DNA from: Alistipes sp.
GTDB lineage: Bacteria > Bacteroidota > Bacteroidia > Bacteroidales > Rikenellaceae
DNA length: 44,659 nt
Assembly: GCA_031285405.1 (NCBI GenBank)
Contig: JAITWH010000030.1
Span: 1 to 44,659, forward strand
Direction of reading: 5' to 3'
Below, piece by piece: positions 14,240 through 22,632 of the stretch (position 1 is the first letter of the stretch; the number at the start of each line of letters is the position of its first letter). The notes under the pieces were generated by a model, which was not told the DNA's origin, did not search any database, and saw nothing but the letters and a program-made list of their open reading frames with translations. The position numbers and the translations under genes were made by a program.

Positions 14240-15713
14240 TCTCCGATTTTTTAGAAACAGTCAGCGCCGCCAGCCCCCCGAAAGTGAAGAGCGCGTTGAG
14301 CATCAATATCTCGTAGCCGAACCTGTACCCCCCGAACCACGCCGCAGAGTTGAGATCCAACACAAGGCAGAGCGCCGGAGCAACCACCGCCACCGCCGGC
14401 ACCCATCTATCGCGCACCGACCGCCGAGTGATCATCCCGAAGGCAAACATCCCGAGGATAGGCCCATAGGTGTAGCTCGCCAAAACATAAACCGCGTCGA
14501 TGACACTCGTGCTGCCCACCACCCGAAACGCCATCACCACCAACGCCATTGCCATCGCCATGCAAATGTGCACCACGCCCCGAGTCCTCCTCAGCCGACC
14601 CTCCTCCTGCCGACCGGCCCCCAGAATATCGACAGTGAAAGAGGTGGTCAAAGCCGTGAGCGCCGACCCCGCGGCAGAGTATGTCGACGCGATCAGCCCC
14701 AGCGCAAACATCACTCCCACCACCGCCGGCAGTCCCGCCCCCGTCGCCACAAACGGAAACAGACCGTCTCCTGTCGGAACCGTTACATTGGTAACACTCT
14801 CCGAAAGCCCCGCGGCATAGAGATTCAGCAGCACCCCGAGGCAAAGAAACATAGCGATCACGACAAACTGCATGGCTCCTGACACGACGAAGTTTTTCTG
14901 AGAGTCGCGCGGCGAACGGCAACTCAGCGGCAGCTGCATCATATCCTGATCCAACCCCGTCATCGCCACCACGATGAACAGCCCCGAGAAGAACTGTTTG
15001 AAAAAGTAACGCCTGTCACGCAAGTCGTCGAGAAAGAAGATCCGCGAAAGCTCGCTCTCCCGCACCGCGGAGACCATCCCCCCGAAGTCCAACCCCATCG
15101 CCCGAGCGATGAACCATATCGACAGCCCCACGCTCGCCAGCAGGCACAAAGTTTTGAGAGCCTCCGTCCACACGATCGACCGCACCCCGCCCCGAAAGGT
15201 GTAGAGCCACACGAGAAACATCATCACCCCCGCGTTGACGGCGAACGGCACACCCAGCGGATCGAACACCAACATCTGGAGCACCACGCAAACCAAGTAT
15301 ATTCGCACCGCCGCCCCCAACAACTTGCTCACAAAGAAGAACCACGCCCCCGTTCGATAGCTACCCATGCCGAATCGCCTCTCCAGATACTCATACACAG
15401 ACACGATACGTTGCCTGTACAGCAGCGGCATCAGCACAAACGCGATCACCATGTAGCCGCACACAAACCCCATCGCCATCTGAAGATAGGCGAACCCGCT
15501 CGCCCCCACCATCCCGGGAACCGATACAAATGTGACACCCGACATCGGCGCGGCGATCATCCCCAGCGCCACCACGAACCATGGCGAGCGCCTGTTGCCA
15601 ACAAAAAATCCCTGATTGTCCGTCCGCCGTCCGCTCACCCACGCCACCGCGAAGAGCAGCGCGAGCCATCCGGCCGTCACGGCGATTATTAGATAGGGCG
15701 ACATCGTCTCCAT
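14226..15713 (-). CDS. Sodium:solute symporter (SSS family)
   Basis: 495 aa, about 13 transmembrane helices. SSS features: SGRRTDNQGFFVGNRRSPW after helix 1, APMSGVTFVSVPGMVGASG, the conserved FRGGVRSIVWTEALKT (residues about 173-188), and the sodium-site region ALGLIASTYSAAGSALTALTT. Adjacency to a NamZ-like muramidase suggests uptake of MurNAc or another cell-wall sugar, but this is inference. Residues 306-312 (SVTNVTV) are encoded by an exact copy of the 18-bp palindrome found in the intergenic arrays (14780-14797). The start at 15713 could instead be the Met three codons later. Confidence 0.88.
   Translation of the reverse strand: METMSPYLIIAVTAGWLALLFAVAWVSGRRTDNQGFFVGNRRSPWFVVALGMIAAPMSGVTFVSVPGMVGASGFAYLQMAMGFVCGYMVIAFVLMPLLYRQRIVSVYEYLERRFGMGSYRTGAWFFFVSKLLGAAVRIYLVCVVLQMLVFDPLGVPFAVNAGVMMFLVWLYTFRGGVRSIVWTEALKTLCLLASVGLSIWFIARAMGLDFGGMVSAVRESELSRIFFLDDLRDRRYFFKQFFSGLFIVVAMTGLDQDMMQLPLSCRSPRDSQKNFVVSGAMQFVVIAMFLCLGVLLNLYAAGLSESVTNVTVPTGDGLFPFVATGAGLPAVVGVMFALGLIASTYSAAGSALTALTTSFTVDILGAGRQEEGRLRRTRGVVHICMAMAMALVVMAFRVVGSTSVIDAVYVLASYTYGPILGMFAFGMITRRSVRDRWVPAVAVVAPALCLVLDLNSAAWFGGYRFGYEILMLNALFTFGGLAALTVSKKSENVAK
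14780..14797 (-). repeat. Intragenic copy of the 18-bp palindrome
   Basis: CCGTTACATTGGTAACAC differs from the array B units at 3077-3094 and 3109-3126 only at the variable central base(s). It lies inside the symporter gene, in a probable loop, and keeps the reading frame. Confidence 0.7.
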
Positions 15714-15722
15714 TCGCGCCGC

Positions 15723-16805
15723 CTATTCGTAGATAAGATAGGGCCTCCGTTGCTCTGTGAACCGCGCGACGTCATCGGCCCAGCGAGCCTCGATCTCCGC
15801 CGCCGGCCGCCCCGCCTCGATCATCGGCCGCACCCAGTCTACCCCCATCAGCAGCTCGAAAAATGACGAGAGAAATTTCTCTCCGCCGCCGATCGCGCGG
15901 AAAGCCTCCGTCAGATACTTCAAATCTATCCCGCCTGAGATTACCGCGTCGTCCGAGGGCGCCGAGCGCAGATCGACCGTCGTCCCGTCGGGGTAGGTGA
16001 GCAGCTGAAACGACGCCTCGCCCCCGCGCCCCAGATCGACCTTCGTCGCCTCGAAGTAGCAGAGCGACGGATAGAGCAGCACCGCCCGCATGTTGGGAAG
16101 CCCGGGCGACGGCGCCACCGGCAAAACGTAACGCATGTCACGTTTGTAATCCTCACACGCAACAACAGTGAGCTCGCACTGCACGCCGCCGGCCAACCAC
16201 CCCTCGCCGTTGATCATCCGCGCCAACTCCCCCAGAGTCATCCCATGCACGACCGGCACCGGCAACATCCCCACGAACGAGCGATGCTTCGACACGTCGA
16301 GTATAGGCCCGTCGACATACATCCCGTTGGGGTTGGGCCTGTCGAGCACCACCAACGGCACCCCCGTCTCGGCGCACGTCTCCATCACGTAGTACATCGT
16401 CGAGAGATATGTGTAGAACCGGCACCCCACATCCTGAATATCGAACACGATCACGTCGTACCGCTTGAAGTCGGCGGCGCGCGGCTTGCGATTCGCGCCG
16501 TAGAGCGATATCACGGGTAGCCCCGTGGCAGCGTCACGACTGTCGTCAACATGCTCTCCCGCCACCGCCGTGCCGCGAAAACCATGCTCCGGAGCGAAGA
16601 TCGCCTCGATTCGCACTCCCCGAGCCAGCAGCGTGTCGACCAGGTGCCGACCGTCCAACACTCCGGTGTGATTTGTGACCACGCCCACTCGCCGACCCTC
16701 AAGCATCGGCAGATATTCGCCCATCCGCCCTGCGCCGACAACGACGCGTGCCGACACGGGAGCCGCAAAGGCAAAAACTACAAGAGATAGTAAAAGCTTT
16801 TTCAT
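15723..16805 (-). CDS. DUF1343 / NamZ-like exo-beta-N-acetylmuramidase (GH171 family)
   Basis: 360 aa from the Met at 16805, which begins a clear Sec signal (MKKLLLSLVVFAFAAPVSA); an in-frame Met 11 codons earlier adds only a charged stretch. Family signatures: GVVTNHTGVL (41-50), AIFAPEHGFRG (68-78, with the conserved Glu73), DVIVFDIQDVGCRFYTYLST, VVLDRPNPNG, VVHGMTLGELARMINGE and PSPGLPNMRAVLLYPSLCYFEATKVDLGRG (cited in pieces). Characterised NamZ enzymes release terminal MurNAc from peptidoglycan fragments. It is followed after 9 bp by a sodium/solute symporter, then a BASS transporter, consistent with cell-wall sugar salvage. No murQ or murK lies nearby, so the pathway is incomplete in this window. 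Confidence 0.87.
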   Translation of the reverse strand: MKKLLLSLVVFAFAAPVSARVVVGAGRMGEYLPMLEGRRVGVVTNHTGVLDGRHLVDTLLARGVRIEAIFAPEHGFRGTAVAGEHVDDSRDAATGLPVISLYGANRKPRAADFKRYDVIVFDIQDVGCRFYTYLSTMYYVMETCAETGVPLVVLDRPNPNGMYVDGPILDVSKHRSFVGMLPVPVVHGMTLGELARMINGEGWLAGGVQCELTVVACEDYKRDMRYVLPVAPSPGLPNMRAVLLYPSLCYFEATKVDLGRGGEASFQLLTYPDGTTVDLRSAPSDDAVISGGIDLKYLTEAFRAIGGGEKFLSSFFELLMGVDWVRPMIEAGRPAAEIEARWADDVARFTEQRRPYLIYE

Positions 16806-16892
16806 CGCGCTAAGATATGGGTTTTCCTCGAAAAACAACTACTTTTACGCCACAAAACAGTAACGACTTCGCCATAAAACATTAACGACAAA

Positions 16893-17681
16893 ATGGACAA
16901 ACTCACCACCGACGCCCTCTCGCGTCTCGTCGACATCATGGATCGCCTGCGAGTCGAGTGCCCCTGGGATCGCGAACAGACGATCGAAAGCCTGCGTAAA
17001 AACACCATCGAGGAGACATACGAACTGGCCGACGCCATCGACGAGGGCGACATGGGCCACATACGCGAGGAGTTGGGCGACCTGCTGCTCCACATCGTAT
17101 TCTACTCCAAGATCGGCTCCGAGCAGGGGGCCTTCACCCTCGCCGACGTCGCCGAGGGGATATCCGACAAGCTGGTCTACCGCCACCCCCACGTCTTCGC
17201 CGACGTCCACGCCGAGACCCCCGAAGAGGTGAAACACAATTGGGAGGCGCTCAAACTGCGCGAGGGGCGCAAGAAGCGTCGCGGAGTGTTGGCCGGCGTC
17301 CCCAAGGGTCTGCCCGCCATGGTCAAGGCGTTTCGCATCGGCGAGAAGGCAGCGGCGGTAGGCTTCGACTGGGAGCGTCGCGAGGATGTGTGGGACAAGG
17401 TGCGCGAGGAGGCCGCCGAGCTTGAGGTCGAGATTCGCGCCGCCGACCACGAGAAGGCGACTGACGAGTTAGGCGACCTGCTCTTCGCGCTGGTTAATGC
17501 CGCCCGCCTCTACGGCATCGACCCCGAGGCCGCCCTCGAACGCACCAACCGCAAATTCATCTCCCGCTTCGAACACATGGAGCAACACGCCTCCGAAAAC
17601 AGCTTCGACCTCTCATCCAAAACCCCCGCCGAGTTAGACAACCTCTGGCGCGCCGCCAAATCCACCGAAACAAAACAATAA
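16893..17681 (+). CDS. mazG: Nucleoside triphosphate pyrophosphohydrolase MazG
   Basis: 262 aa. Hydrolyses NTPs to NMP and pyrophosphate, clearing aberrant nucleotides and lowering ppGpp in some species. Two MazG repeats are visible. The first has CPWDREQTIESL, the metal motif EETYELADAI and EELGDLLLHIVF, then the AFTLADVAEGISDKLVYRHP-HVF block. The second has KVREEAAELEVEI and DELGDLLFALVNAARLYGIDPE, ending with the family's RFEHME. Length is typical of full-length bacterial MazG. The ATG at 16893 gives MDKLTTDALSRLVDIMDRLR. Six bp separate it from the carbonic-anhydrase-like gene. A near-consensus TACTTTTA at 16840-16847 may be its -7 box. Confidence 0.93.
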   Translation: MDKLTTDALSRLVDIMDRLRVECPWDREQTIESLRKNTIEETYELADAIDEGDMGHIREELGDLLLHIVFYSKIGSEQGAFTLADVAEGISDKLVYRHPHVFADVHAETPEEVKHNWEALKLREGRKKRRGVLAGVPKGLPAMVKAFRIGEKAAAVGFDWERREDVWDKVREEAAELEVEIRAADHEKATDELGDLLFALVNAARLYGIDPEAALERTNRKFISRFEHMEQHASENSFDLSSKTPAELDNLWRAAKSTETKQ

Positions 17682-17687
17682 AACATC

Positions 17688-18221
17688 ATGGCAATAATAA
17701 AAACAGTAAGGGGAAAGAGCCCCACGACAGGAGAAAACACCTTCATAGCCGAGACGGCCGTCCTGATAGGCGACGTGACGGTGGGGCGAGATTGCAGCAT
17801 CTGGTACGGCGCGGTGCTGCGCGGCGACGTCAACACCATCACGGTGGGCGACCGCACAAACATCCAGGACGGCGCGGTGATCCACACCCTCTACGACGCC
17901 TCGCCCAACCCGTCGCAGACCCACATCGGTAGCGACGTCTCGATAGGTCACAACGCCATCGTCCACGGAGCAACGATCGAGGACAGCTGCCTGATAGGCA
18001 TGGGCGCCACGATCCTCGACAACGCGGTTGTGTCGCGCGGCTGCATCGTCGCGGCGGGCGCGTTGGTGTTGTCCGGCACCCGCACCGAGCCCGACAGTGT
18101 CTACGCCGGCGTTCCCGCGAAAAAGGTCAAGGAGATCACCCCCGACCAGCGCCGCAACATCGTCGACCGCACCGCCGCCGACTACCGCCTCTACGCAAGC
18201 TGGTACGCCGAGGAGTCGTAA
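17688..18221 (+). CDS. Gamma-carbonic-anhydrase-like hexapeptide-repeat protein
   Basis: 177 aa left-handed parallel beta-helix protein. Hexapeptide repeats run through residues about 15-140 (for example AVLIGDVTVGRDCSIWYGAVLRGD, quoted in part: VLIGDVTVGRDCSIW). The three zinc-ligand His positions are apparent in DGAVIHT, SIGHNAIVHGAT. A C-terminal helix RRNIVDRTAADYRLYASWY closes the trimer. Members such as YrdA/PaaY bind metal, and many show weak or no carbonic anhydrase activity, so catalysis is uncertain. It is downstream of mazG by 6 bp and ends about 107 bp before a TonB receptor gene. Confidence 0.88.
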   Translation: MAIIKTVRGKSPTTGENTFIAETAVLIGDVTVGRDCSIWYGAVLRGDVNTITVGDRTNIQDGAVIHTLYDASPNPSQTHIGSDVSIGHNAIVHGATIEDSCLIGMGATILDNAVVSRGCIVAAGALVLSGTRTEPDSVYAGVPAKKVKEITPDQRRNIVDRTAADYRLYASWYAEES

Positions 18222-18300
18222 CTACCCCGACACACAAGCGCCGAGAGTCCGCGTAACGTAAACATATCGTTTTCGTAATCACAATGTAACGCCCGTGAAG

Positions 18301-18308
18301 TTCCTTTG
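18301..18308 (+). promoter_or_regulatory. Possible -7 box of the TonB receptor/beta-helix lipoprotein operon
   Basis: TTCCTTTG differs from TAnnTTTG at one position and is 20 nt before the start. The 107-bp gap also has several GTAAC/GTAAT-type half-sites. Weak evidence only. Confidence 0.3.
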
Positions 18309-18327
18309 CATCGTAATATAACACGAA

Positions 18328-21123
18328 ATGTTTAGGATGCTTAAAGGACGATTAACGAAGACGACACTGTTACTCTTTTTACTCTCTCTCGCCACCTCGG
18401 CGCTAACTTCTTTACCGGCTTCGGCCGACGAACCGGCACCCCCCGACTCCGCCTTCGCCCCCAAGGGCACCATCAAAGGGCGTGTCATCGACGCCGCCAC
18501 CGGAGCCCCTCTCCTCGGAACCACAATCCTAATAGAAGGTACGACCCTCGGAACCATCGCCGACACGGAGGGAGGTTTCTCCATCTCCAACATAACCCCC
18601 GGGCGCGTCATCATCACTACGTCGTACCTCGGCTACGAGGTCTTCCGCCAGGAGCTCATCGTCGCCGCCGACCAGACCGTCGAGGTCGAGATTCCGCTGC
18701 GGTCGGAGGGGATCAGCATGCAGGATGTGGTGGTCACGGCCCAGATCAACAACGAGAGCGAGAACGTGCAGCTCTCCGGACAGCGCGACGCCTTGGTGGC
18801 CCTCCAATCGGTGGGCGCGGCCGAGATGTCGCGCAAGGGGATGGGCGACGCCCGTGCCGCCGTGTCGCAGGTGTCGGGCATCTCTCAGCAGGAGGGTGTC
18901 AAAAACGTCTTCGTGCGCGGCCTCGGCGACCGCTACAACGCCACCTTTCTGAACGGCTTCCCACTGCCGAGCGAAGATCCCGAGTACAAGAACATCGCCC
19001 TTGAGTTCTTCGGCTCCGACATCATCCGGAGCATCGGAGTGAACAAGGTGTTTGGCGCGGCCAACGGCGGCGACGTGGGCGGCGCGACGATCGACATCCA
19101 CTCCAAGAAACTCATCGGCCCGCGAGCCCTCTCGTTCGAACTCGGCGGAGGTGCCAACAGCGAGGCCGTCGCCGCCGACAACTTCCTCAGGCAGGACGGC
19201 GTGAGCTACTTCGGAGCCAGCCGCACATCGCAACCCACCGCGGGCCGCTTCGATTTTGCAAACAAACTCACCCCCTCGACAGTGAGCCTGCCGCTCAACC
19301 ACAGCTACGGACTCTCCGGAGGCCGCCGCTGGAACCTCTCGGGCAACGAGAACCCGCTGTCTGTTTTCGTCGTGGCCTCCCACAACAGCGACTACTCCTT
19401 CACCGACGAGACGGTGCGCAACGCCACCACCGCCGACGTGGTCTATCAGGATCAGCACGGCCAAAAGTCTACGATCGGCATCAGCCAGCTGGCCCTCGCC
19501 AACGTCGACTTCAACATCCACCGCCGCCACTTCTTCTCTTACAACTTCATGCTCATCCACGCCAACGAGCAGTACGTGGGCGAGTACTACGGCCGCGACC
19601 CGCGCTACGGCGACGCGTACAGCGACGGCAACGGCAGCACCGAGACGGGATGGATGCGCCGTCAGCAGAGCAACGACAACCTGCTGCTCACCCATCAGCT
19701 CAGCACCCGCCTCAACCTCACCGACCGCCTGCAACTAAACCTCGGAGTGGCCTACAACACGATAAAAGGCATCGAGCCCGACCGCCGCGAGAACAATCTG
19801 TCGCTGCAGGCCGACGGCCTCTACATCACCACCGGCAGCAACCGCCAACGCCGATTCTTCTCCGAGCTCAACGAAACCGACCTCAACCTGAAGGCCTCGC
19901 TCAGTTGGCGCCTAAAAGAGGGCCTCGACATCGAGAAGTCCAACGTCACCCTCGGCTACCGCGGCCGCACCGTCGACGACACCTTCGAGGCGACCGAGTA
20001 CAGCTACGGCAGTTTCCGCTCCGGAGGCGAGCACTACCCGTTGGATGTCGACCTCGATCAGCTCTACAACGACGCCAACGCCTTCACCGAGTCGGAGCGC
20101 GGCACACCGGCAGGCAACTTCTTCCTGCCCGCCCCGATCGAGGATAGCTACACCGTCGCCAAACAGATCCACTCCGCCTACGCCGAGGCTACGCACCAAT
20201 TCTCGGAAAGGTTCGCGGCCAACGTCGGCATAGCCCTCGATGGGGTAGGGATGAACGTGGCCCACCGAACCAAGGAGCGCGACATCGACACCCTCTATTG
20301 GCTCCCCTCGCTGAGCCTGCGCTACAACCTCACGGACAAACACTCGTTGAGGCTCGGCGCAAGCAAGAGCTACACCCTGCCGCAGTCGAAAGAGATCTCC
20401 GACTACCAGTACGTCAACATCAGCTTCGCCTCGCAGGGCAACATGAACATCCGCCCGTCGGACAACTACAACCTCGACCTCAAGTGGGATTGGTACCTCT
20501 CCTCGTCGGAGCTCCTCTCGCTGGGCGCGTTCTACAAATACATCGCCAACCCCATCGGCCGCGTCGACCAGGGCAACTCGGCGGGGCTGCTCACCTACGA
20601 CAATCTTGGCAAGGGCGCCGACGTCGCGGGGCTGGAGCTCGAAATGCGCAAAAACATCATCAACACCACCACCATCCGCCAAAACATGCGCCGACTCTCG
20701 CTCGGGCTCAACGCGTCGTACATCCACAGCTCGTTGCAGTTGGACGTTCGCAACACCCCCGTTCGACGCTCGGAATTGGAAGGCGCCTCGCCCCTGCTCA
20801 TCAACGGCGACGTCTCGTTCAACTACTCGTCGGGCGAGCGTGCACTCAACGTCTCGGTGGTGGCGGGCTGGTTCTCCGACCGCATCCACACCCTCGGCAC
20901 CCAGGGCTACAACGACATCATCGAGGAGGGGGCCATGACCCTCTCCTTAGCCTCCTCCTACCGCGTCAACGACCACTGGACGGTGAAGCTCCGCGCGGGC
21001 AACCTGCTCGACCCCGCCCACCGACTCACCCGCGGCATGACGCAAAGCAGCGGCAAAATCATCCTCGGCGAGTACCGCAAGGGCGTCGACGTAAGCGTCG
21101 GAGTGAGCTTCGACCTCTGGTAG
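18328..21123 (+). CDS. TonB-dependent outer-membrane receptor with CarboxypepD_reg-like domain
   Basis: 931 aa. A signal peptide (about 1-34) is followed by a carboxypeptidase-regulatory-like beta sandwich (GTIKGRVIDAATGAPLLGTT...GYEVFRQEL, about 48-115). The plug domain has the box VVVTAQINNES, then KNVFVRGLGDRYNATFLNGF and KVFGAANGGDVGGATIDIHSK. A long beta-barrel ends with SVGVSFDLW and its terminal aromatic residue for BAM recognition. It imports a bulky ligand using TonB energy; the ligand is unknown. It is not a SusC (no SusD partner) but is followed after 54 bp by a beta-helix lipoprotein that may be its surface partner. The coding strand is strongly C-rich at third positions. Confidence 0.88.
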   Translation: MFRMLKGRLTKTTLLLFLLSLATSALTSLPASADEPAPPDSAFAPKGTIKGRVIDAATGAPLLGTTILIEGTTLGTIADTEGGFSISNITPGRVIITTSYLGYEVFRQELIVAADQTVEVEIPLRSEGISMQDVVVTAQINNESENVQLSGQRDALVALQSVGAAEMSRKGMGDARAAVSQVSGISQQEGVKNVFVRGLGDRYNATFLNGFPLPSEDPEYKNIALEFFGSDIIRSIGVNKVFGAANGGDVGGATIDIHSKKLIGPRALSFELGGGANSEAVAADNFLRQDGVSYFGASRTSQPTAGRFDFANKLTPSTVSLPLNHSYGLSGGRRWNLSGNENPLSVFVVASHNSDYSFTDETVRNATTADVVYQDQHGQKSTIGISQLALANVDFNIHRRHFFSYNFMLIHANEQYVGEYYGRDPRYGDAYSDGNGSTETGWMRRQQSNDNLLLTHQLSTRLNLTDRLQLNLGVAYNTIKGIEPDRRENNLSLQADGLYITTGSNRQRRFFSELNETDLNLKASLSWRLKEGLDIEKSNVTLGYRGRTVDDTFEATEYSYGSFRSGGEHYPLDVDLDQLYNDANAFTESERGTPAGNFFLPAPIEDSYTVAKQIHSAYAEATHQFSERFAANVGIALDGVGMNVAHRTKERDIDTLYWLPSLSLRYNLTDKHSLRLGASKSYTLPQSKEISDYQYVNISFASQGNMNIRPSDNYNLDLKWDWYLSSSELLSLGAFYKYIANPIGRVDQGNSAGLLTYDNLGKGADVAGLELEMRKNIINTTTIRQNMRRLSLGLNASYIHSSLQLDVRNTPVRRSELEGASPLLINGDVSFNYSSGERALNVSVVAGWFSDRIHTLGTQGYNDIIEEGAMTLSLASSYRVNDHWTVKLRAGNLLDPAHRLTRGMTQSSGKIILGEYRKGVDVSVGVSFDLW

Positions 21124-21177
21124 AATTCCCCCGAAAACACAAACAACAAAAATAAATCCCCTAAAAAACATTAAAAA

Positions 21178-22407
21178 ATGAAAAAGTTCAATTTTTTCAA
21201 AGTTTTCGCAATGGCAGCCACAGTTGCCGCCACGACAATCGGCCTGACCGCCTGCGGTGACGACGACAATGGCGGAGGCGTCACACCACCCCCTCCTCCT
21301 CCCGCACCCGAAATCGCCCTCTGGGAAGGTACCGACATCAAGGGCACCATCGACACCGAGATGACCGGCGAGACAGGCAAAATCACCCTCGACGCCACCA
21401 AGACCTACGACCTCTCGGGCAACCTCTTCGTTGAGGATGGCGCCACACTGATCATCCCGGCCGGCACCCGCATCGAGGCCTCCGCCGGCTTCGAGAGCTA
21501 CATCCTCGTGTTGCAGGGCGGCAAGATCGAGATCGCCGGCACCGCCGCCGCACCCGTCACCATGACCGCCAAAGGCGCCACCGCAGCCGGAGCATGGGGA
21601 GGCCTCGTGATCAACGGCAAAGCCCCCCTCGCAGGAGGCGGCACCGCCTCGACCGAGATCAACAGCGACTACGAGTACGGCGGCACCGACGAGGCCGACA
21701 ACTCGGGCTCCATCACCTACCTCACCCTCGAATACACCGGAGCCAAAAACAGCGCCAACATTGAGCACAACGGCCTAACCCTCAACGGCGTCGGCAACGG
21801 CACCAAGATCGAAAACGTCTTCGTACCCAACAGCGCCGACGACGGCATCGAGTTCTTCGGCGGCTCTGTCAACGTCACCAACCTGCTGGTGATCAACTCC
21901 GACGACGACATGTTCGACTTCACCCAGGGCTACACCGGCACCCTCACCAACGCCTACGGCCTCTGGGAGAGCGGCATGAGCTCCGGCGAGAGCGACCCGA
22001 GCGGCGTCGAGGCCGACGGCAATTTCGACGGCAACTTCCCCGCCCACACCGGCCAGTCCGACTTCACGATCGCCGGCGTCACCTTCGACCTGCGCATGGA
22101 CTACAACGCCACCGAAAGCGCCTACCGCCTCCAGAACGTCCTCCGCATCCGTCGCGGCGCAACCGCCACCATCACCAACGCGCTGGTCCGTGGCATCGGC
22201 CGCGCCGAGAACCTCATCAACCTGAGCGACGGCAAGGGCGACGCCAACACCGCGACCGCCATCGCGCTGACCGACGAGCTCACGACCCCCGCCGACGTGA
22301 CCTTCTTGCCCGCTGGCAAGGAGGCCGACTACACCGAAGTGTCGGTCGCCACCGGCAACACCGGAGCCACCACCGCCCCCTTCGCCTGGACTGGCTACAC
22401 GTTCTAA
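21178..22407 (+). CDS. Surface lipoprotein with parallel beta-helix-like body
   Basis: 409 aa. Lipoprotein signal with LTAC (Cys26), then an Asp-rich DDDN stretch and an acidic/Pro linker (GGGVTPPPPPPAPE) as in surface-exported Bacteroidota lipoproteins. The body shows repeating short strands and turns typical of right-handed beta-helices: GNLFVEDGATLIIPAGTRIE, ILVLQGGKIEIAGTAAAPVT, GGLVINGKAPL, ITYLTLEYTGA, NGLTLNGVGNGTKIENV, DDGIEFFGGSVNVTNLLVIN. No catalytic signature was identified. It follows a TonB receptor gene and precedes a strong terminator, so the two form an operon and the lipoprotein may capture or modify the receptor's ligand. That role is inferred. Confidence 0.8.
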   Translation: MKKFNFFKVFAMAATVAATTIGLTACGDDDNGGGVTPPPPPPAPEIALWEGTDIKGTIDTEMTGETGKITLDATKTYDLSGNLFVEDGATLIIPAGTRIEASAGFESYILVLQGGKIEIAGTAAAPVTMTAKGATAAGAWGGLVINGKAPLAGGGTASTEINSDYEYGGTDEADNSGSITYLTLEYTGAKNSANIEHNGLTLNGVGNGTKIENVFVPNSADDGIEFFGGSVNVTNLLVINSDDDMFDFTQGYTGTLTNAYGLWESGMSSGESDPSGVEADGNFDGNFPAHTGQSDFTIAGVTFDLRMDYNATESAYRLQNVLRIRRGATATITNALVRGIGRAENLINLSDGKGDANTATAIALTDELTTPADVTFLPAGKEADYTEVSVATGNTGATTAPFAWTGYTF

Positions 22408-22423
22408 TCACCCCCCCCAACAC

Positions 22424-22462
22424 AAAAAAAAGGTTGTGAGAATTTCTCACAACCTTTTTTTT
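22424..22462. terminator. Bidirectional terminator of the receptor/lipoprotein operon
   Basis: A perfect 17-bp stem (22424-22440 with 22446-22462, loop AATTT) begins with A8 and ends with T8. Its core AAGGTTGTGAG/CTCACAACCTT is identical to the core of the terminator at 38288-38332. Confidence 0.9.
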
Positions 22463-22465
22463 GTT

Positions 22466-22626
22466 AATTGAAAATTGAAAGTTGAAAATTGAAAATGGCC
22501 AGAACACCGGCAGCGATTTTATTTTGCATTGAAGAAACTCACCGTAGCCCCCCCGTCATTGCGAGCAAAGCGAAGCAATCCAGAAATTCCGCGTAGCCCC
22601 ATTTTCAATTTTCAATTTTCAATTGA
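22466..22626. repeat. Mosaic intergenic repeat region II
   Basis: Modules in order: TTGAAAATTGAAAGTTGAAA (about 22468-22495); GGCCAGAACACCGGCAGCGATTTTA to about 22521; CGTCATTGCGAG...AAGCAATCCAG at 22554-22583; TTCCGCGTAGC; and the reverse-complement AT module TTTTCAATTTTCAATTTTCA (about 22602-22625). The AT modules face each other around the GC-rich modules. No gene lies in this gap. Confidence 0.75.
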
Positions 22627-22632
22627 AAAAGC

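Noticed and set aside
16126-16143. Palindrome-like CGTAACGCATGTCACG inside the NamZ-like gene
   Set aside because: Has a mismatch in the stem and lacks the GTGTTAC frame of the family; could be coding coincidence.
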